Positions 14,972 to 23,657 are shown, counted from the stretch's first letter. The stretch: 35,127 nt of DNA from JBEKVE01 sp049514335 (GCA_049514335.1 JBEKVE010000009.1:1-35127); one strand, 5' to 3'. The notes: a model not told the origin generated them from the sequence alone. Numbers and translations: made by a program.

Positions 14972-16507
14972 GTGTTGCGAGCAGCAGGGCGGTGGGACCA
15001 TGGCACGTCTGTGGCGGACGGGACGGGACTTGTGCGACGGAGCGGGCCCATCTTCGCCCTGCTCCTGGTGACAAGCACCATGACCGCCTGCCTTGGCTGG
15101 TATCCGCAGCTCTCGACCACCGACGGCTCGTCGCTGAGCGCCATCTCCTGCCCGACCGCGTCGGTGTGCTTCGCCGCGGGGTCGGACTCCTCGGGGAACG
15201 CTGTCGTGGAGCAGACCACCGATGCAGGTGGCCAGTGGGTGCAGGACACCAACGGGGTCACCGGACTCGGACTGAACGCCATCTCCTGTGCGGACGCCGA
15301 TCACTGCGTCGCCGTGGGCGGAGTCAGCTTGGGCGGCATCATCGGCCCGTCCAACGCCGTGCTCGTCACGACCGACGGCGGAGCCAGCTGGGACGCCTCG
15401 ACGGTTTCCTCCGTCGCCGGCTATCTCACCTCGGTGTCATGCGCCGACGCCGAACACTGCTGGGCCACCGCTGCCGTCGGGATCGTGGGTGCGAGCACGG
15501 TGATCGCCACCACCGACGGCGCCACGTCGTGGACGACGCTGCCATGGAGCGCGCCGCCGCTCTCCGCCGGCCGGGGCGGGCCGATGACCTCACAGCTCAA
15601 CGCCATCACGTGCACCACGGACAGCGACTGTCTGGCCGTCGGTCAGGCGACCTACCAGACGACGCTCTCCCCTCCCATGGAGAACGAAGGAGTGGTCTCC
15701 ACCACTGACGACGGTGGGCAGTCGTGGCAGTCACAACTGATCACCGCCAACGACATCACCGGCATCTCGTGCGCCAGCGCGGATACGTGCGTCGCTGTGG
15801 GCCAGGACACCGTGGTGTCGGAGCAGGACAACCTGTTCAGTGCGTACGGCCTCACGACCACTGACGGAGCGGCCACGTGGAGCGTGTCCACGCTGTCCGG
15901 AGGGACCGAGCTCGCCGGAGGAAACGCCCCCTCCCTCAACGCCGTCTCGTGCTTCGACACCGAGCATTGCGTGGCCGTGGGCGTGGTGACCGACACCAAC
16001 GAGTACGAGACGGCCGTCATCGGCACGGCCGACGGCGGCACCACCTGGTCGGACCAGGCGACCTCGGTCCCGACCGGCTCGCCGCTCGAGGGGGTCGCCT
16101 GCGTGTCGGCCTCGACGTGCTGGGCCGTGGGCTTCACCACGACCGGGTCCGTCGTCATCCACACCATCAACGACGGCGTCGCCTGGCCATCGGTGAGCGG
16201 CGTCAGTCCCGACCAGAGCTCGTTCGGCGGCGGCGTCCCCGTGACCGTCACCGGTGCGGGGTTCCAGGTCGGCACGCCCACGGTGCTGTTCGGCTCGGTG
16301 GCCGCCACCGACGTCCAGGTGGTCTCTGGCTCGGAGATCACCGCCGTCGTCCCGCCCAGCGCCTTCCCGGGAGAAGCGTCGACCGCTGACGTGACGGTCA
16401 CGAACCCCTTGGGCACGAGCCCCGTCACCCCGAACGACGCGTACTCCTACGAAGCCCCCGTGAGGGCAACGAGGTCGCGCCGACGGCATCCACCGTGGGG
16501 AACCTGA
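14972..16507 (+). CDS. Lipoprotein beta-propeller with seven Cys-pair repeats and an IPT/TIG domain
   Basis: The 511-residue product has a lipoprotein-type signal (VTSTMTAC, Cys at position 40 in this frame). Seven repeats follow, each with a Ser-Cys, a short loop, then Cys-x-A-V-G (for example ISCADADHCVAVG, ISCASADTCVAVG, VSCFDTEHCVAVG), and a T-T-D-G-G-x-S-W element typical of BNR/YCF48-like propellers; seven repeats suggest a seven-bladed propeller with one disulphide per blade. An IPT/TIG immunoglobulin-like domain covers about 398-487. The last 16 residues are Arg-rich and look like read-through beyond the fold. The start is uncertain: GTGs at 15011 and 15032 would give shorter signal peptides. 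Likely a surface binding or adhesion protein. Confidence 0.8.
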   Translation: MLRAAGRWDHGTSVADGTGLVRRSGPIFALLLVTSTMTACLGWYPQLSTTDGSSLSAISCPTASVCFAAGSDSSGNAVVEQTTDAGGQWVQDTNGVTGLGLNAISCADADHCVAVGGVSLGGIIGPSNAVLVTTDGGASWDASTVSSVAGYLTSVSCADAEHCWATAAVGIVGASTVIATTDGATSWTTLPWSAPPLSAGRGGPMTSQLNAITCTTDSDCLAVGQATYQTTLSPPMENEGVVSTTDDGGQSWQSQLITANDITGISCASADTCVAVGQDTVVSEQDNLFSAYGLTTTDGAATWSVSTLSGGTELAGGNAPSLNAVSCFDTEHCVAVGVVTDTNEYETAVIGTADGGTTWSDQATSVPTGSPLEGVACVSASTCWAVGFTTTGSVVIHTINDGVAWPSVSGVSPDQSSFGGGVPVTVTGAGFQVGTPTVLFGSVAATDVQVVSGSEITAVVPPSAFPGEASTADVTVTNPLGTSPVTPNDAYSYEAPVRATRSRRRHPPWGT

Positions 16508-16665
16508 TCCTCGACTGGCTCCGGTCGACAGCGCTGTAGGAGCCTGGGCGCATCGGCCGGGACTCGTCGGTCAGGGCGCGCCGCCGGCTGGCGGGGCCCG
16601 GCGATGAGATTGGGCGACCGGTGTCGTCGTAAGAGACGATCGGTGACGACACGAGAGGAGCCACG

Positions 16666-17316
16666 ATGCGCCTGACCCTGCACACCTTCCTCACGCTTGA
16701 CGGCGTGATGCAGGCACCGGGGGGTCCGGACGAGGACCCTGACGGTGGGTTTGCCCATGGCGGGTGGACGTTCCCATACGCCGACCACGTATTCGGCGAG
16801 GTCATCGCCGCGAGGTTCGTCGACGCCGGCGCCTTCCTCCTCGGCCGGCGGACCTACGAGATCTTCGCCGCCTATTGGCCCGGCGTCACCGAGCCCGGGC
16901 ATCCCATTGCCGGACCGTTGAACGCGCTCCCGAAGTACGTGGCGTCGCGGACGCTCACGTCTGTCGACTGGCCGGGGTCGGTCCTGCTGGGCAGTGATGT
17001 CGTCGCCGAGATCCGGGCGCTCAAAGAGCAGCCCGGCGGCGAGCTGCAGGTCCATGGGAGTGGGGGCCTGGTGCAGACGCTCATCGACAACGACCTCATC
17101 GACGAATACCGCTTGCTGTGGTTCCCCGTGCATCTCGGTGGAGGGAAGCGTCTCTTCGGTGACGGCAGAGTGCCGCGGGCTCTGCGGCTCACCGACGTCC
17201 GCCAGTCGACGACCGGTGTGGTGATGACGACGTACGAGCCTGACGGACCGGTGCGCCTCGGGTCGTTCGGCGACGCTGACGCCGACAGGGACAGGGTTTC
17301 CGGCGGCGAGCTGTAG
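16666..17316 (+). CDS. Dihydrofolate reductase-fold protein (RibD C-terminal family)
   Basis: The 216-residue product matches the stand-alone RibD C-terminal/DHFR-like family: MRLTLHTFLTLDGVMQAPGG at the start, LLGRRTYEIFAAYWP for the nucleotide-binding helix, YVASRTL, then HGSGGLVQTLIDNDLIDEYR and PVHLGGGKRLFG. These proteins bind NADPH, but their physiological substrates are mostly unknown. GAGAGGAG lies just upstream of the ATG. It is a single gene. Confidence 0.9.
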   Translation: MRLTLHTFLTLDGVMQAPGGPDEDPDGGFAHGGWTFPYADHVFGEVIAARFVDAGAFLLGRRTYEIFAAYWPGVTEPGHPIAGPLNALPKYVASRTLTSVDWPGSVLLGSDVVAEIRALKEQPGGELQVHGSGGLVQTLIDNDLIDEYRLLWFPVHLGGGKRLFGDGRVPRALRLTDVRQSTTGVVMTTYEPDGPVRLGSFGDADADRDRVSGGEL

Positions 17317-17453
17317 GCCACCCCGGAGTAGCGCCGCGCAATCTGCCTGGTCGACGGCGCCGACAGCGGCGCAGCCGCCGAACAGTGCCCTCGGCATCAG
17401 GTGAGGTGCGTGCACCATGTCAGACCCTGACCCTCGCCGTCGTCTCTACTTGT

Positions 17454-17466
17454 ACTGAGACCCAGT
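17454..17466. promoter_or_regulatory. Short palindrome and -10-like element upstream of the metal-binding lipoprotein gene
   Basis: ACTG (17454-17457) and CAGT (17463-17466) flank five bases, directly followed by TACTAT at 17469-17474, 11 bases before the ATG. The placement over a promoter would suit a metal-dependent repressor, but the arms are short. Confidence 0.3.
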
Positions 17467-17485
17467 CTTACTATATGGTGCGTCC

Positions 17486-18406
17486 ATGACGAACAAGAGT
17501 GCGACGTTCCTTGCCATCGCAGTGCTGGCGGTGCTGCTCACGGCCTGTGGAAGTGGAGCGCCAACCCCGTCTGGCTCTGGCGTGGTCAAGGCAATCGGGG
17601 CAGAGAACGAATACGCCAACGTGCTGAGCCAGATCGGCGGCCGATACGTGAGCGTGTCGTCGATCCTCGACAACCCCAACACCGATCCCCATACCTTTGA
17701 GTCGAGTCCGAGCGTCGCGTCGGAGGTGAGTGCCGCCCAACTGATCGTGCAGAACGGGGTGGGTTACGACACGTTCATGAACAAGATCGAGTCGGCCTCG
17801 CCGAACACCAGGCGAAGGGTGATCGTGGTGCAGAATCTCCTCGGATTGCCCAACGCAACTCCAAATCCGCATCTTTGGTACGACCCGAAGACAATGCCCA
17901 CCGCCGCCAAGGCGATGGCTGACGACCTCTCGGCTCTGCAACCGGCGCACGCTGCCTATTTCCAGGCCAACCTGAAGAGGTTCAACGACTCGCTGACCCC
18001 GTGGTTCGCCGCAATCGCAGCCTTCAAGGCCAAGTACTCGGGCACGCCCGTAGCCACCACTGAGCCTGTAGCTGACTACTTGCTGGAAGCGATGGGGACA
18101 CTCGACAGAACCCCATTTCGGTTCCAGGCTGACATCATGAACGGCGTCGACCCGGCTCCTCAGGATGTCACCTTGGAGAACGGATTCTTCACGAACCACA
18201 CAGTGAAGGTCTTCTGCTACAACCAACAAGTGGTGGACTCACTCACCACGTCGATCCGTCACACCGCGCTGGATGCAGGGGTTCCCGTGGTTGGGGTATA
18301 CGAGACAATGCCCACGCCGGGTTACGACTACCAGTCGTGGATGCTCGCCGAAGTGAAGGCCATCCAGAGGGCCGTCGTGGACGGCGTCTCCACGCAGCAC
18401 CTTTGA
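17486..18406 (+). CDS. Mn/Zn-type metal ABC transporter substrate-binding lipoprotein (cluster A-I)
   Basis: The 306-residue product has a lipobox LLTAC (Cys21) and the ZnuA/TroA/PsaA fold. Likely metal ligands are His69 (DPHTFE), His129 (NPHLWYDP) and Glu193 (TTEPVADYL), with an acidic fourth residue near Glu273 or Asp281. A His-His-Glu-acidic set is more like the Mn/Zn binders PsaA and MntC than ZnuA, and there is no His-rich loop. No matching permease or ATPase gene lies next to it, so it is an orphan in this window. By eye the DNA here is less GC-rich than around it, hinting at recent acquisition. Confidence 0.85.
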   Translation: MTNKSATFLAIAVLAVLLTACGSGAPTPSGSGVVKAIGAENEYANVLSQIGGRYVSVSSILDNPNTDPHTFESSPSVASEVSAAQLIVQNGVGYDTFMNKIESASPNTRRRVIVVQNLLGLPNATPNPHLWYDPKTMPTAAKAMADDLSALQPAHAAYFQANLKRFNDSLTPWFAAIAAFKAKYSGTPVATTEPVADYLLEAMGTLDRTPFRFQADIMNGVDPAPQDVTLENGFFTNHTVKVFCYNQQVVDSLTTSIRHTALDAGVPVVGVYETMPTPGYDYQSWMLAEVKAIQRAVVDGVSTQHL

Positions 18407-18563
18407 TCGTGTCCTCGTGCCTGATCGGGAGCGCATACCGCCCGGTACTGGATGACGGGTGCTAGGCCCGATCGGGCAGCAGCCTCGACCCGAAACAGCA
18501 CGTCGCGCGGGATAGACGGATAGACGATCCGGGCGGGACTATCCCTGATTGCGATGCTGCAAA

Positions 18564-19118
18564 TCAGTCGCCGTGCCAGCAGCCCAGGATCACGTTGGCC
18601 ACCGTCAGCGCGACGTTGTCGGCGGGTGCACTCGGGTCGCCGAACTGTGGGGGCAACGAGGAGACGTCCACAACGAGGACCTTCCAGTCCTTGCGGACGA
18701 CGACCGATCCGTTGTTCGCCTGAAACGCTCCCTGGCCGAGGTTATAGATGGTGTGGCTTGATGCGAGGCGGGCTCCGAACCCCTGGTAGTAGCGAAGTGT
18801 TTGGTTCCAGCTCGACAGCTCCTTGACCGACAACGAAAAGGATCCGTTGGCAAAGCCGTACCGACACGAGTAGAGGTGGTCCGACCACTCCGGCGTCCCG
18901 ATCGTCGATGAGACACCGAGCACCTCGTCAATCTCATTTCGGGCTTTGGGCTGGCACACCATCTTGGCGATCTGGGACGGTGCTGACCCAGCGGGCAAGG
19001 GAGATCGGCTCGCCGTGGACGCCGTCTGGGATCCGCATGCTGCAGTCGCGAGGCCCGCCACGGCCACGACGACGCATCGGAGCCCCGACCTCCTGAGCGA
19101 GTTGCTCGGCATGGCCAT
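18564..19118 (-). CDS. Putative lipoprotein of unknown function
   Basis: The product (about 184 residues) has a basic n-region, a hydrophobic stretch and the lipobox GLATAAC, so it is probably exported and lipidated. The mature part has three more Cys (in KMVCQPK, YSCRYGF and ILGCWHGD) and a compact alpha/beta look, including SSHTIYNLGQGAFQ and WKVLVVDVSSL. No family was recognised. The ATG at 19118 (or 19112) fits the signal peptide; residues further upstream do not. It diverges from the copper-type operon across a CopY/BlaI-like palindrome 12 bases before its start, so it may share that regulator. Confidence 0.75.
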   Translation of the reverse strand: MAMPSNSLRRSGLRCVVVAVAGLATAACGSQTASTASRSPLPAGSAPSQIAKMVCQPKARNEIDEVLGVSSTIGTPEWSDHLYSCRYGFANGSFSLSVKELSSWNQTLRYYQGFGARLASSHTIYNLGQGAFQANNGSVVVRKDWKVLVVDVSSLPPQFGDPSAPADNVALTVANVILGCWHGD

Positions 19119-19129
19119 GATGGGGCACA

Positions 19130-19148
19130 CTACTACGCAACGTCGTAG
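19130..19148. promoter_or_regulatory. CopY/BlaI-like imperfect palindrome
   Basis: CTACTACG (19130-19137) and CGTCGTAG (19141-19148) form 8-base arms with one mismatch around CAA. The TAC...GTA core resembles operators of the BlaI/CopY family. It lies between the divergent lipoprotein gene and the membrane-protein gene that heads the operon containing the CopY-like repressor, so it is the best candidate site for that protein. Confidence 0.5.
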
Positions 19149-19167
19149 GCGGTGGGAGGTCTCCGAG

Positions 19168-20175
19168 GTGACAGACACGGTCGTGGCCGCTCCGGGTGCA
19201 CGCAGTGTCGTCGTCGAGCAGGGGGCGCCGCTTCGTACCGGCGGGCAACGCGACGTGCAGCGAACATTCCAGCTCGTCCTGGCCACGATCTGGCTCACCG
19301 ACGCAGTGCTGCAGATCCAGCCCTTCATGTTCACACGGGGTTCAGATGGCTTCAGCGGCATGTTGCACGGGATGGCGTCGGGGAACCCCGGATTCGTAGC
19401 CCAGTCCATCACCTGGAACGCCTCGATCGTCTACCACCAGCCAGTCCTCACCAACGCGGTGTTCGCCCTCATCCAGTTCGTCATCGCCTTCGGCATCGTC
19501 TCCCCCCGCACCGTCCGCCCCGCGCTGGCACTGTCGATCGTGTGGGCACTCGGCGTGTGGTGGTTCGGGGAGGGTGCAGGGGGCGTCTTCTTCGGCACGG
19601 CGACACCCTTCGGTGGTGGCCCCGGTGGCGTCCTGTTCTACGCCGTACTCGCCGTTCTCCTGTGGCCCCACCGGGGTGGGGACGAACCGTTCGTGGCTGC
19701 ACGTGCCGTGGGCGTGCGCGTCGCCCGCCTCATCTGGGTGGTTGTGTGGGGACTTCTCGCCGTCCTCGCCGTGGTCGGGTCGGGACGCCAGCCTCAGGCT
19801 CTCCGTGATCTCGTCACCAAGTCGTCAATCGGGCAACCGGGTTGGTTGGAACACATCGACAAGGACTCGTCGGCCTTCCTCCTCCATCACGGCACCGCCG
19901 CCGCCATCCTCCTCGCCATCGTCTGCCTCCTGGCGGGAGCGAGCATCTATCTCTCTCCCCAGTTCATGCGGCTCATGATCGTCGTCGTGGCGGTGGTCTT
20001 CGCCGTGATCTGGGTCGCCGTGGAGAACCTCGGGGGCGTCCTGGCAGGAGGAGCCACGGACCCGAACTCCGGCCCGCTCATCATCTTCCTCGCCCTGCTG
20101 TACTGGCCCCTACGCCCGAGTCCCGGGCTGACGGAGACTGGCGATGGGGCGCTGTTCCAAGGGGCGGAGGTCTAA
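19168..20175 (+). CDS. Polytopic membrane protein of the copper-type operon
   Basis: The 335-residue product has about eight hydrophobic segments, including NAVFALIQFVIAFGIVS, GVLFYAVLAVLLWP, LIWVVVWGLLAVLAVVG and MLIVVVAVVFAVIWVAV-like stretches near the end. A QPFMF / MLHGMASG motif with Met and His lies after the first segment. The GTG start at 19168 has GGGAGG eight bases upstream. Two bases separate its stop from the next GTG. Family not recognised; the linkage to a DUF5134-like gene, a CopY-like repressor and a copper ATPase suggests a role in metal handling. Confidence 0.7.
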   Translation: MTDTVVAAPGARSVVVEQGAPLRTGGQRDVQRTFQLVLATIWLTDAVLQIQPFMFTRGSDGFSGMLHGMASGNPGFVAQSITWNASIVYHQPVLTNAVFALIQFVIAFGIVSPRTVRPALALSIVWALGVWWFGEGAGGVFFGTATPFGGGPGGVLFYAVLAVLLWPHRGGDEPFVAARAVGVRVARLIWVVVWGLLAVLAVVGSGRQPQALRDLVTKSSIGQPGWLEHIDKDSSAFLLHHGTAAAILLAIVCLLAGASIYLSPQFMRLMIVVVAVVFAVIWVAVENLGGVLAGGATDPNSGPLIIFLALLYWPLRPSPGLTETGDGALFQGAEV

Positions 20176-20177
20176 GC

Positions 20178-20855
20178 GTGGGAACCCCGTCCTGGCTCTA
20201 CTACCTCTTCGCCGTCGCCATGCTGGCCGTCGCCGCCTATTCGGCTGGTCTGCTGGGACTCTCGCTGAAGACCTCGGACCGTGTCGGGCGCGACATCGAC
20301 GTGGCCCATCTCCTTATGGGCATCGCCATGGCCGGGATGTTCGTCGCACACTGGGCCTTCTGGCCGGCCTGGCTCTGGGAGGGGGCCTTCTTCGCCCTCA
20401 CGGTCTGGTTCGTCGTGCGGAGCATGCAGTCGCTCCAGCACTACGGCGTGCACGTCCCCCACGAGGGCATCCACGCCGTCATGAGTCTGGCCATGGTCCT
20501 CATGTACCTCTACCCGGTGGGAGCCACCGGGGCCGCCATGTCGATGACCGGGTCCTCCTCATCGCGCGGGATCCTCGATCCGGGGCTCGGCCTGCTGCTG
20601 GCGGTGACGTTCTTCGGCTCGGCCATCTTCACGCTCGGCTCGTCGCACAAGGGCTCGTCCCATCACGGTACGCACCGGAGGCACGTTTCTGCGTATGCGA
20701 CCGTTGGTGCCCCTGCGCCCACTGCCCAAACGCCGGTCGCATCGAACACCGGTGCCCGCCGTGGCGTGAGGATCCTCACCACGCCCGCGCTCGAAGACCT
20801 CAGCCATGTGGTGATGTGCGTTGGTATGGGCTTTATGCTCATCCTGATGCTCTAG
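20178..20855 (+). CDS. DUF5134-like membrane protein
   Basis: The 225-residue product has about six membrane segments and the pattern DVAHLLMGIAMAGMFVAHW, followed by HYGVHVPHEGIHAVMSLAM and a final SHVVMCVGMGFMLILML, rich in conserved-looking His and Met. This resembles DUF5134 membrane proteins of actinobacteria. A His/Ser-rich loop (SSHKGSSHHGTHRRH) lies between the last two segments. GGAGG is seven bases before the GTG. Met/His-lined helices suit copper binding, but that is inference from composition and neighbours. Confidence 0.68.
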   Translation: MGTPSWLYYLFAVAMLAVAAYSAGLLGLSLKTSDRVGRDIDVAHLLMGIAMAGMFVAHWAFWPAWLWEGAFFALTVWFVVRSMQSLQHYGVHVPHEGIHAVMSLAMVLMYLYPVGATGAAMSMTGSSSSRGILDPGLGLLLAVTFFGSAIFTLGSSHKGSSHHGTHRRHVSAYATVGAPAPTAQTPVASNTGARRGVRILTTPALEDLSHVVMCVGMGFMLILML

Positions 20856-20936
20856 GGGCGGCCTGAGTCCGCGGCCTGCGTGCGCGGGTTGAGGTGAACG
20901 CTGGTGAATGCCGGCACAGTCGAGCGAGGGAGAGTG

Positions 20937-21362
20937 ATGAACCAGACGGCCACCGCTTGTCAGAATCCGTTGTGTTCGTGTGATCCGTGTGGCTGTAGTG
21001 AATGCGCGTGCGGTGCAACGAAGCTCGGCACGCTCGAAGAGCGGGTCATGGATTGGCTGTGGACGACACCGGCGGAGACGACGACGATTCGTGATGTCGC
21101 TGATGCGTTTCCCGAGTATGCCTACACCACCCTGGCGACGATCATGGACCGGCTCGTCGTCAAGGGGGTGCTGCGATCAGAACTCGACGGGCGGACGAAG
21201 CGCTATGAGGCGACAGGGAGTCGGGGAAGCCACACCGCCGTGTTGATGTACGACGCCCTGTCTGGCGACGACGATCCGGCCCTCGCCCTACGGCACTTTG
21301 TGGATAGCCTCAGCGAATCGGACGCCGCCCTCCTTCGCAAGGCGCTCAAGGGCCGAGGATGA
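20937..21362 (+). CDS. CopY/BlaI-family repressor with Cys-rich N-terminal metal-binding segment
   Basis: The 141-residue product carries the BlaI/MecI/CopY winged helix (LGTLEERVMDWLW, then VADAFPEYAYTTLATIMDRL and KGVLRSELDGRTKRYEA). Ahead of it is a segment with seven cysteines at positions 8, 13, 15, 18, 20, 23 and 25 (CQNPLCSCDPCGCSECACG). Classical CopY has its CxCxxxxCxC site at the C-terminus; here the metal site is at the other end. The next gene is a copper ATPase, so it probably senses copper and derepresses the operon. The ATG at 20937 is chosen for AGGGAG just upstream; a GTG at 20904 would add 11 residues. Confidence 0.85.
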   Translation: MNQTATACQNPLCSCDPCGCSECACGATKLGTLEERVMDWLWTTPAETTTIRDVADAFPEYAYTTLATIMDRLVVKGVLRSELDGRTKRYEATGSRGSHTAVLMYDALSGDDDPALALRHFVDSLSESDAALLRKALKGRG

Positions 21363-21395
21363 GATCGTGAATCCCTGCAGGAGTGAGGACTGAGG

Positions 21396-23657
21396 GTGGC
21401 TGTGACGCAGGTCGAGGCGGCGCCCGAATCCCGAGTCATCTCTCTCACCGTGCGTGGCATGACCTGTGCGTCGTGCGCGGCCCGAGTGGAGAGCCGACTG
21501 AACCAGATCGAGGACGTCACGGCGACGGTGAACTACGCCACCGACAGGGCCACGGTCACAGCGCCCTCCGATCTCCCCGTGGAGGTCCTGCTCGACGCCA
21601 TTGAGCGAGCTGGCTACGACGCCGACCCCCCGGTAGAGGCCTCCTCCCCCCGCTCTGGTGCCGGGACCGACGATGATCGCGTCCGGTACCTGCGGCGGCA
21701 CCTCATCGTGGCGGCACTGCTCTTCATGCCGCTGTGTGACGGGTCGCTCGCCTTTTCCCTTGTCCCCCTTCTTCGTTTTCCAGGCTGGCAATGGGTGATG
21801 ACGGGCCTTGCGGCGCCGGTGGTGACGTGGGCGGCTTGGCCTATGTACGCCGGGGCGTTCCGGGCCGCCCGGCACGGCACCAGCACCATGGACACATTGG
21901 TGTCCATCGGCATCGTCGCCTCGACGGCATGGTCCGAGTACGTGATGTTCTTCCGGGACCATTGGGAGAAGGCGCAATCGGCCATCGAGGTGCTGTTCCG
22001 CCAGGCGAGCGGTGCCATCTACCTCGATGTGGCAGCCGGTGTCACGACCTTCCTCCTCGCCGGCCGGTACTACGAGGCCATCTCGAAGCGGCGGACGGGG
22101 GACGTCCTGCGATCGCTGGCTTCGGTGGGAGCCCAGGAGGCAGTGGTCCTCGGAGCCGGCGGTGAGGAGTCGAGGGTGCCTGTCGAGAACGTCCGGGTGG
22201 GCGACGTGCTCGTCATCCGGTCGGGCGAGACGGTGCCTACCGACGGCAGGGTGGTGAGGGGCAGTTCCACGATCGACAGGAGCATGCTGACGGGTGAGTC
22301 CGTCCCCGTGCGGGCTCTCGAGGGCGACGTCGTCATCGGTGGCACCATCGTTGTGGGCGGCCACATCATGATCCGCGCCACCGAGGTCGGGCCAGACACC
22401 GAGTTGGCCCGCATGGTGGCGCTGGTCGAGGAGGCGCAGAACGACAAGGCAGCCGTGCAGCGCCTGGCGGATCGCATCGCCCGGTTCTTTGTCCCCGCCG
22501 TGCTCGTCATCGCGTTTGCGACGGTGGCGATCTGGATGGTGACCACGGGGTCCACGAACCGGTCGTTCAGCGCCGGGCTGGCCGTCCTCATCATCGCTTG
22601 TCCGTGCGCCCTGGGACTTGCCACCCCGACCGCCCTGTATGTGGCCACAGGCCGCGCCGCCCAGATGGGCGTGTTCATCAAGGGGTACGAGGCACTGGAA
22701 GCCTCACGAGCGGTCGACACCGTGGTGTTCGACAAGACCGGCACCGTCACCGAGGGCAAGATGTCATTGCTCGACCTGCGATCGGCGACTGACGGGGAGG
22801 CGGCGGCGGTGCTCAGGTACGCGGCCGCGGTCGAGCGTGGCTCCGAGCATGCGATCGGCGCCGCCGTCGTGGCGGCGGCGAGGGTGGAGATCGGAGGGCT
22901 TCCCGAGGTGGATGGGTTCTCCTCCGAACCGGGGCTCGGGGTGGCAGGCTGGGTCGAGGGGCATCGCGTCCTCGTCGGGAACGAGCGGCTGCTGACCCAG
23001 GAGAGGGTCAACGTAAGCGACGAGATACGTGCGTGGTGCACGACGTGGGCACACAAGGGGAGCACCTCGGTGCTCGTCGCTGTGGACAACCACGCGGTGG
23101 GGGCTCTGGCCGTGGCCGATGCAGTCAAGGACTCGGCGCACGAGGCCATTTCTCGCCTCCGGGCGATGGGACTGCGCTGCGTGCTCCTCAGTGGTGATGC
23201 TGAGGTCGTCACGACGGGCGTCGGCCTGCAGCTCGGCATGGACGAAATCGTGGCCGAGGTCACACCGACCGAGAAGGTGCGGTTCGTCCACACGCTGCAA
23301 TCGCAAGGACGGGTTGTCGGCATGGTCGGTGACGGCGTGAACGACGGTCCGGTGCTCGTCGCAGCCGATCTGGGCCTGGCACTCGGTTCGGGGACCGACG
23401 TCGCCATCAACGCGGCGGGAATGATCCTTGTCGCCGACACCTTGCACGCTGTTCCCGACGCCATCGGTCTCGCCCGAGCAGCGCTGCACACGATCAAGAC
23501 GAACCTGCTGTGGGCGTTCTGTTACAACACCGCCGCCATCCCTCTCGCGGCATTCGGGCTCCTCAACCCGCTGCTCGCCGCTGCATCCATGGCCCTCTCG
23601 TCATCGTTCGTCGTCTGGAACAGTGCTCGGTTGCGCCATTACCGCCCGATGAGGTGA
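21396..23657 (+). CDS. copA: Copper-translocating P1B-type ATPase (CopA-like)
   Basis: The 753-residue product has one N-terminal heavy-metal domain with GMTCASC (Cys24/Cys27), the membrane metal site CPC at 402-404, TGES at 299-302, the phosphorylation site Asp446 in DKTGT, and GDGVND at 645-650. Tyr710-Asn711 and the MALSSS segment (732-737) supply the remaining Cu(I)-site residues typical of P1B-1 pumps. It exports cytosolic Cu(I). Oddly, the nucleotide-binding SEHP motif reads SEHA (His485, then Ala). It follows the CopY-like repressor by 33 bases and ends the operon. Confidence 0.93.
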   Translation: MAVTQVEAAPESRVISLTVRGMTCASCAARVESRLNQIEDVTATVNYATDRATVTAPSDLPVEVLLDAIERAGYDADPPVEASSPRSGAGTDDDRVRYLRRHLIVAALLFMPLCDGSLAFSLVPLLRFPGWQWVMTGLAAPVVTWAAWPMYAGAFRAARHGTSTMDTLVSIGIVASTAWSEYVMFFRDHWEKAQSAIEVLFRQASGAIYLDVAAGVTTFLLAGRYYEAISKRRTGDVLRSLASVGAQEAVVLGAGGEESRVPVENVRVGDVLVIRSGETVPTDGRVVRGSSTIDRSMLTGESVPVRALEGDVVIGGTIVVGGHIMIRATEVGPDTELARMVALVEEAQNDKAAVQRLADRIARFFVPAVLVIAFATVAIWMVTTGSTNRSFSAGLAVLIIACPCALGLATPTALYVATGRAAQMGVFIKGYEALEASRAVDTVVFDKTGTVTEGKMSLLDLRSATDGEAAAVLRYAAAVERGSEHAIGAAVVAAARVEIGGLPEVDGFSSEPGLGVAGWVEGHRVLVGNERLLTQERVNVSDEIRAWCTTWAHKGSTSVLVAVDNHAVGALAVADAVKDSAHEAISRLRAMGLRCVLLSGDAEVVTTGVGLQLGMDEIVAEVTPTEKVRFVHTLQSQGRVVGMVGDGVNDGPVLVAADLGLALGSGTDVAINAAGMILVADTLHAVPDAIGLARAALHTIKTNLLWAFCYNTAAIPLAAFGLLNPLLAAASMALSSSFVVWNSARLRHYRPMR

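Noticed and set aside
12959..15304. 781-codon minus-strand open frame
   Set aside because: Antisense to the MDR and GNAT genes, with repetitive Gly/Arg/His composition and no motifs.
18511..18526. GATAGACG repeated twice as a CRISPR-like or phage repeat
   Set aside because: Just two short copies with no spacer; no cas genes nearby.
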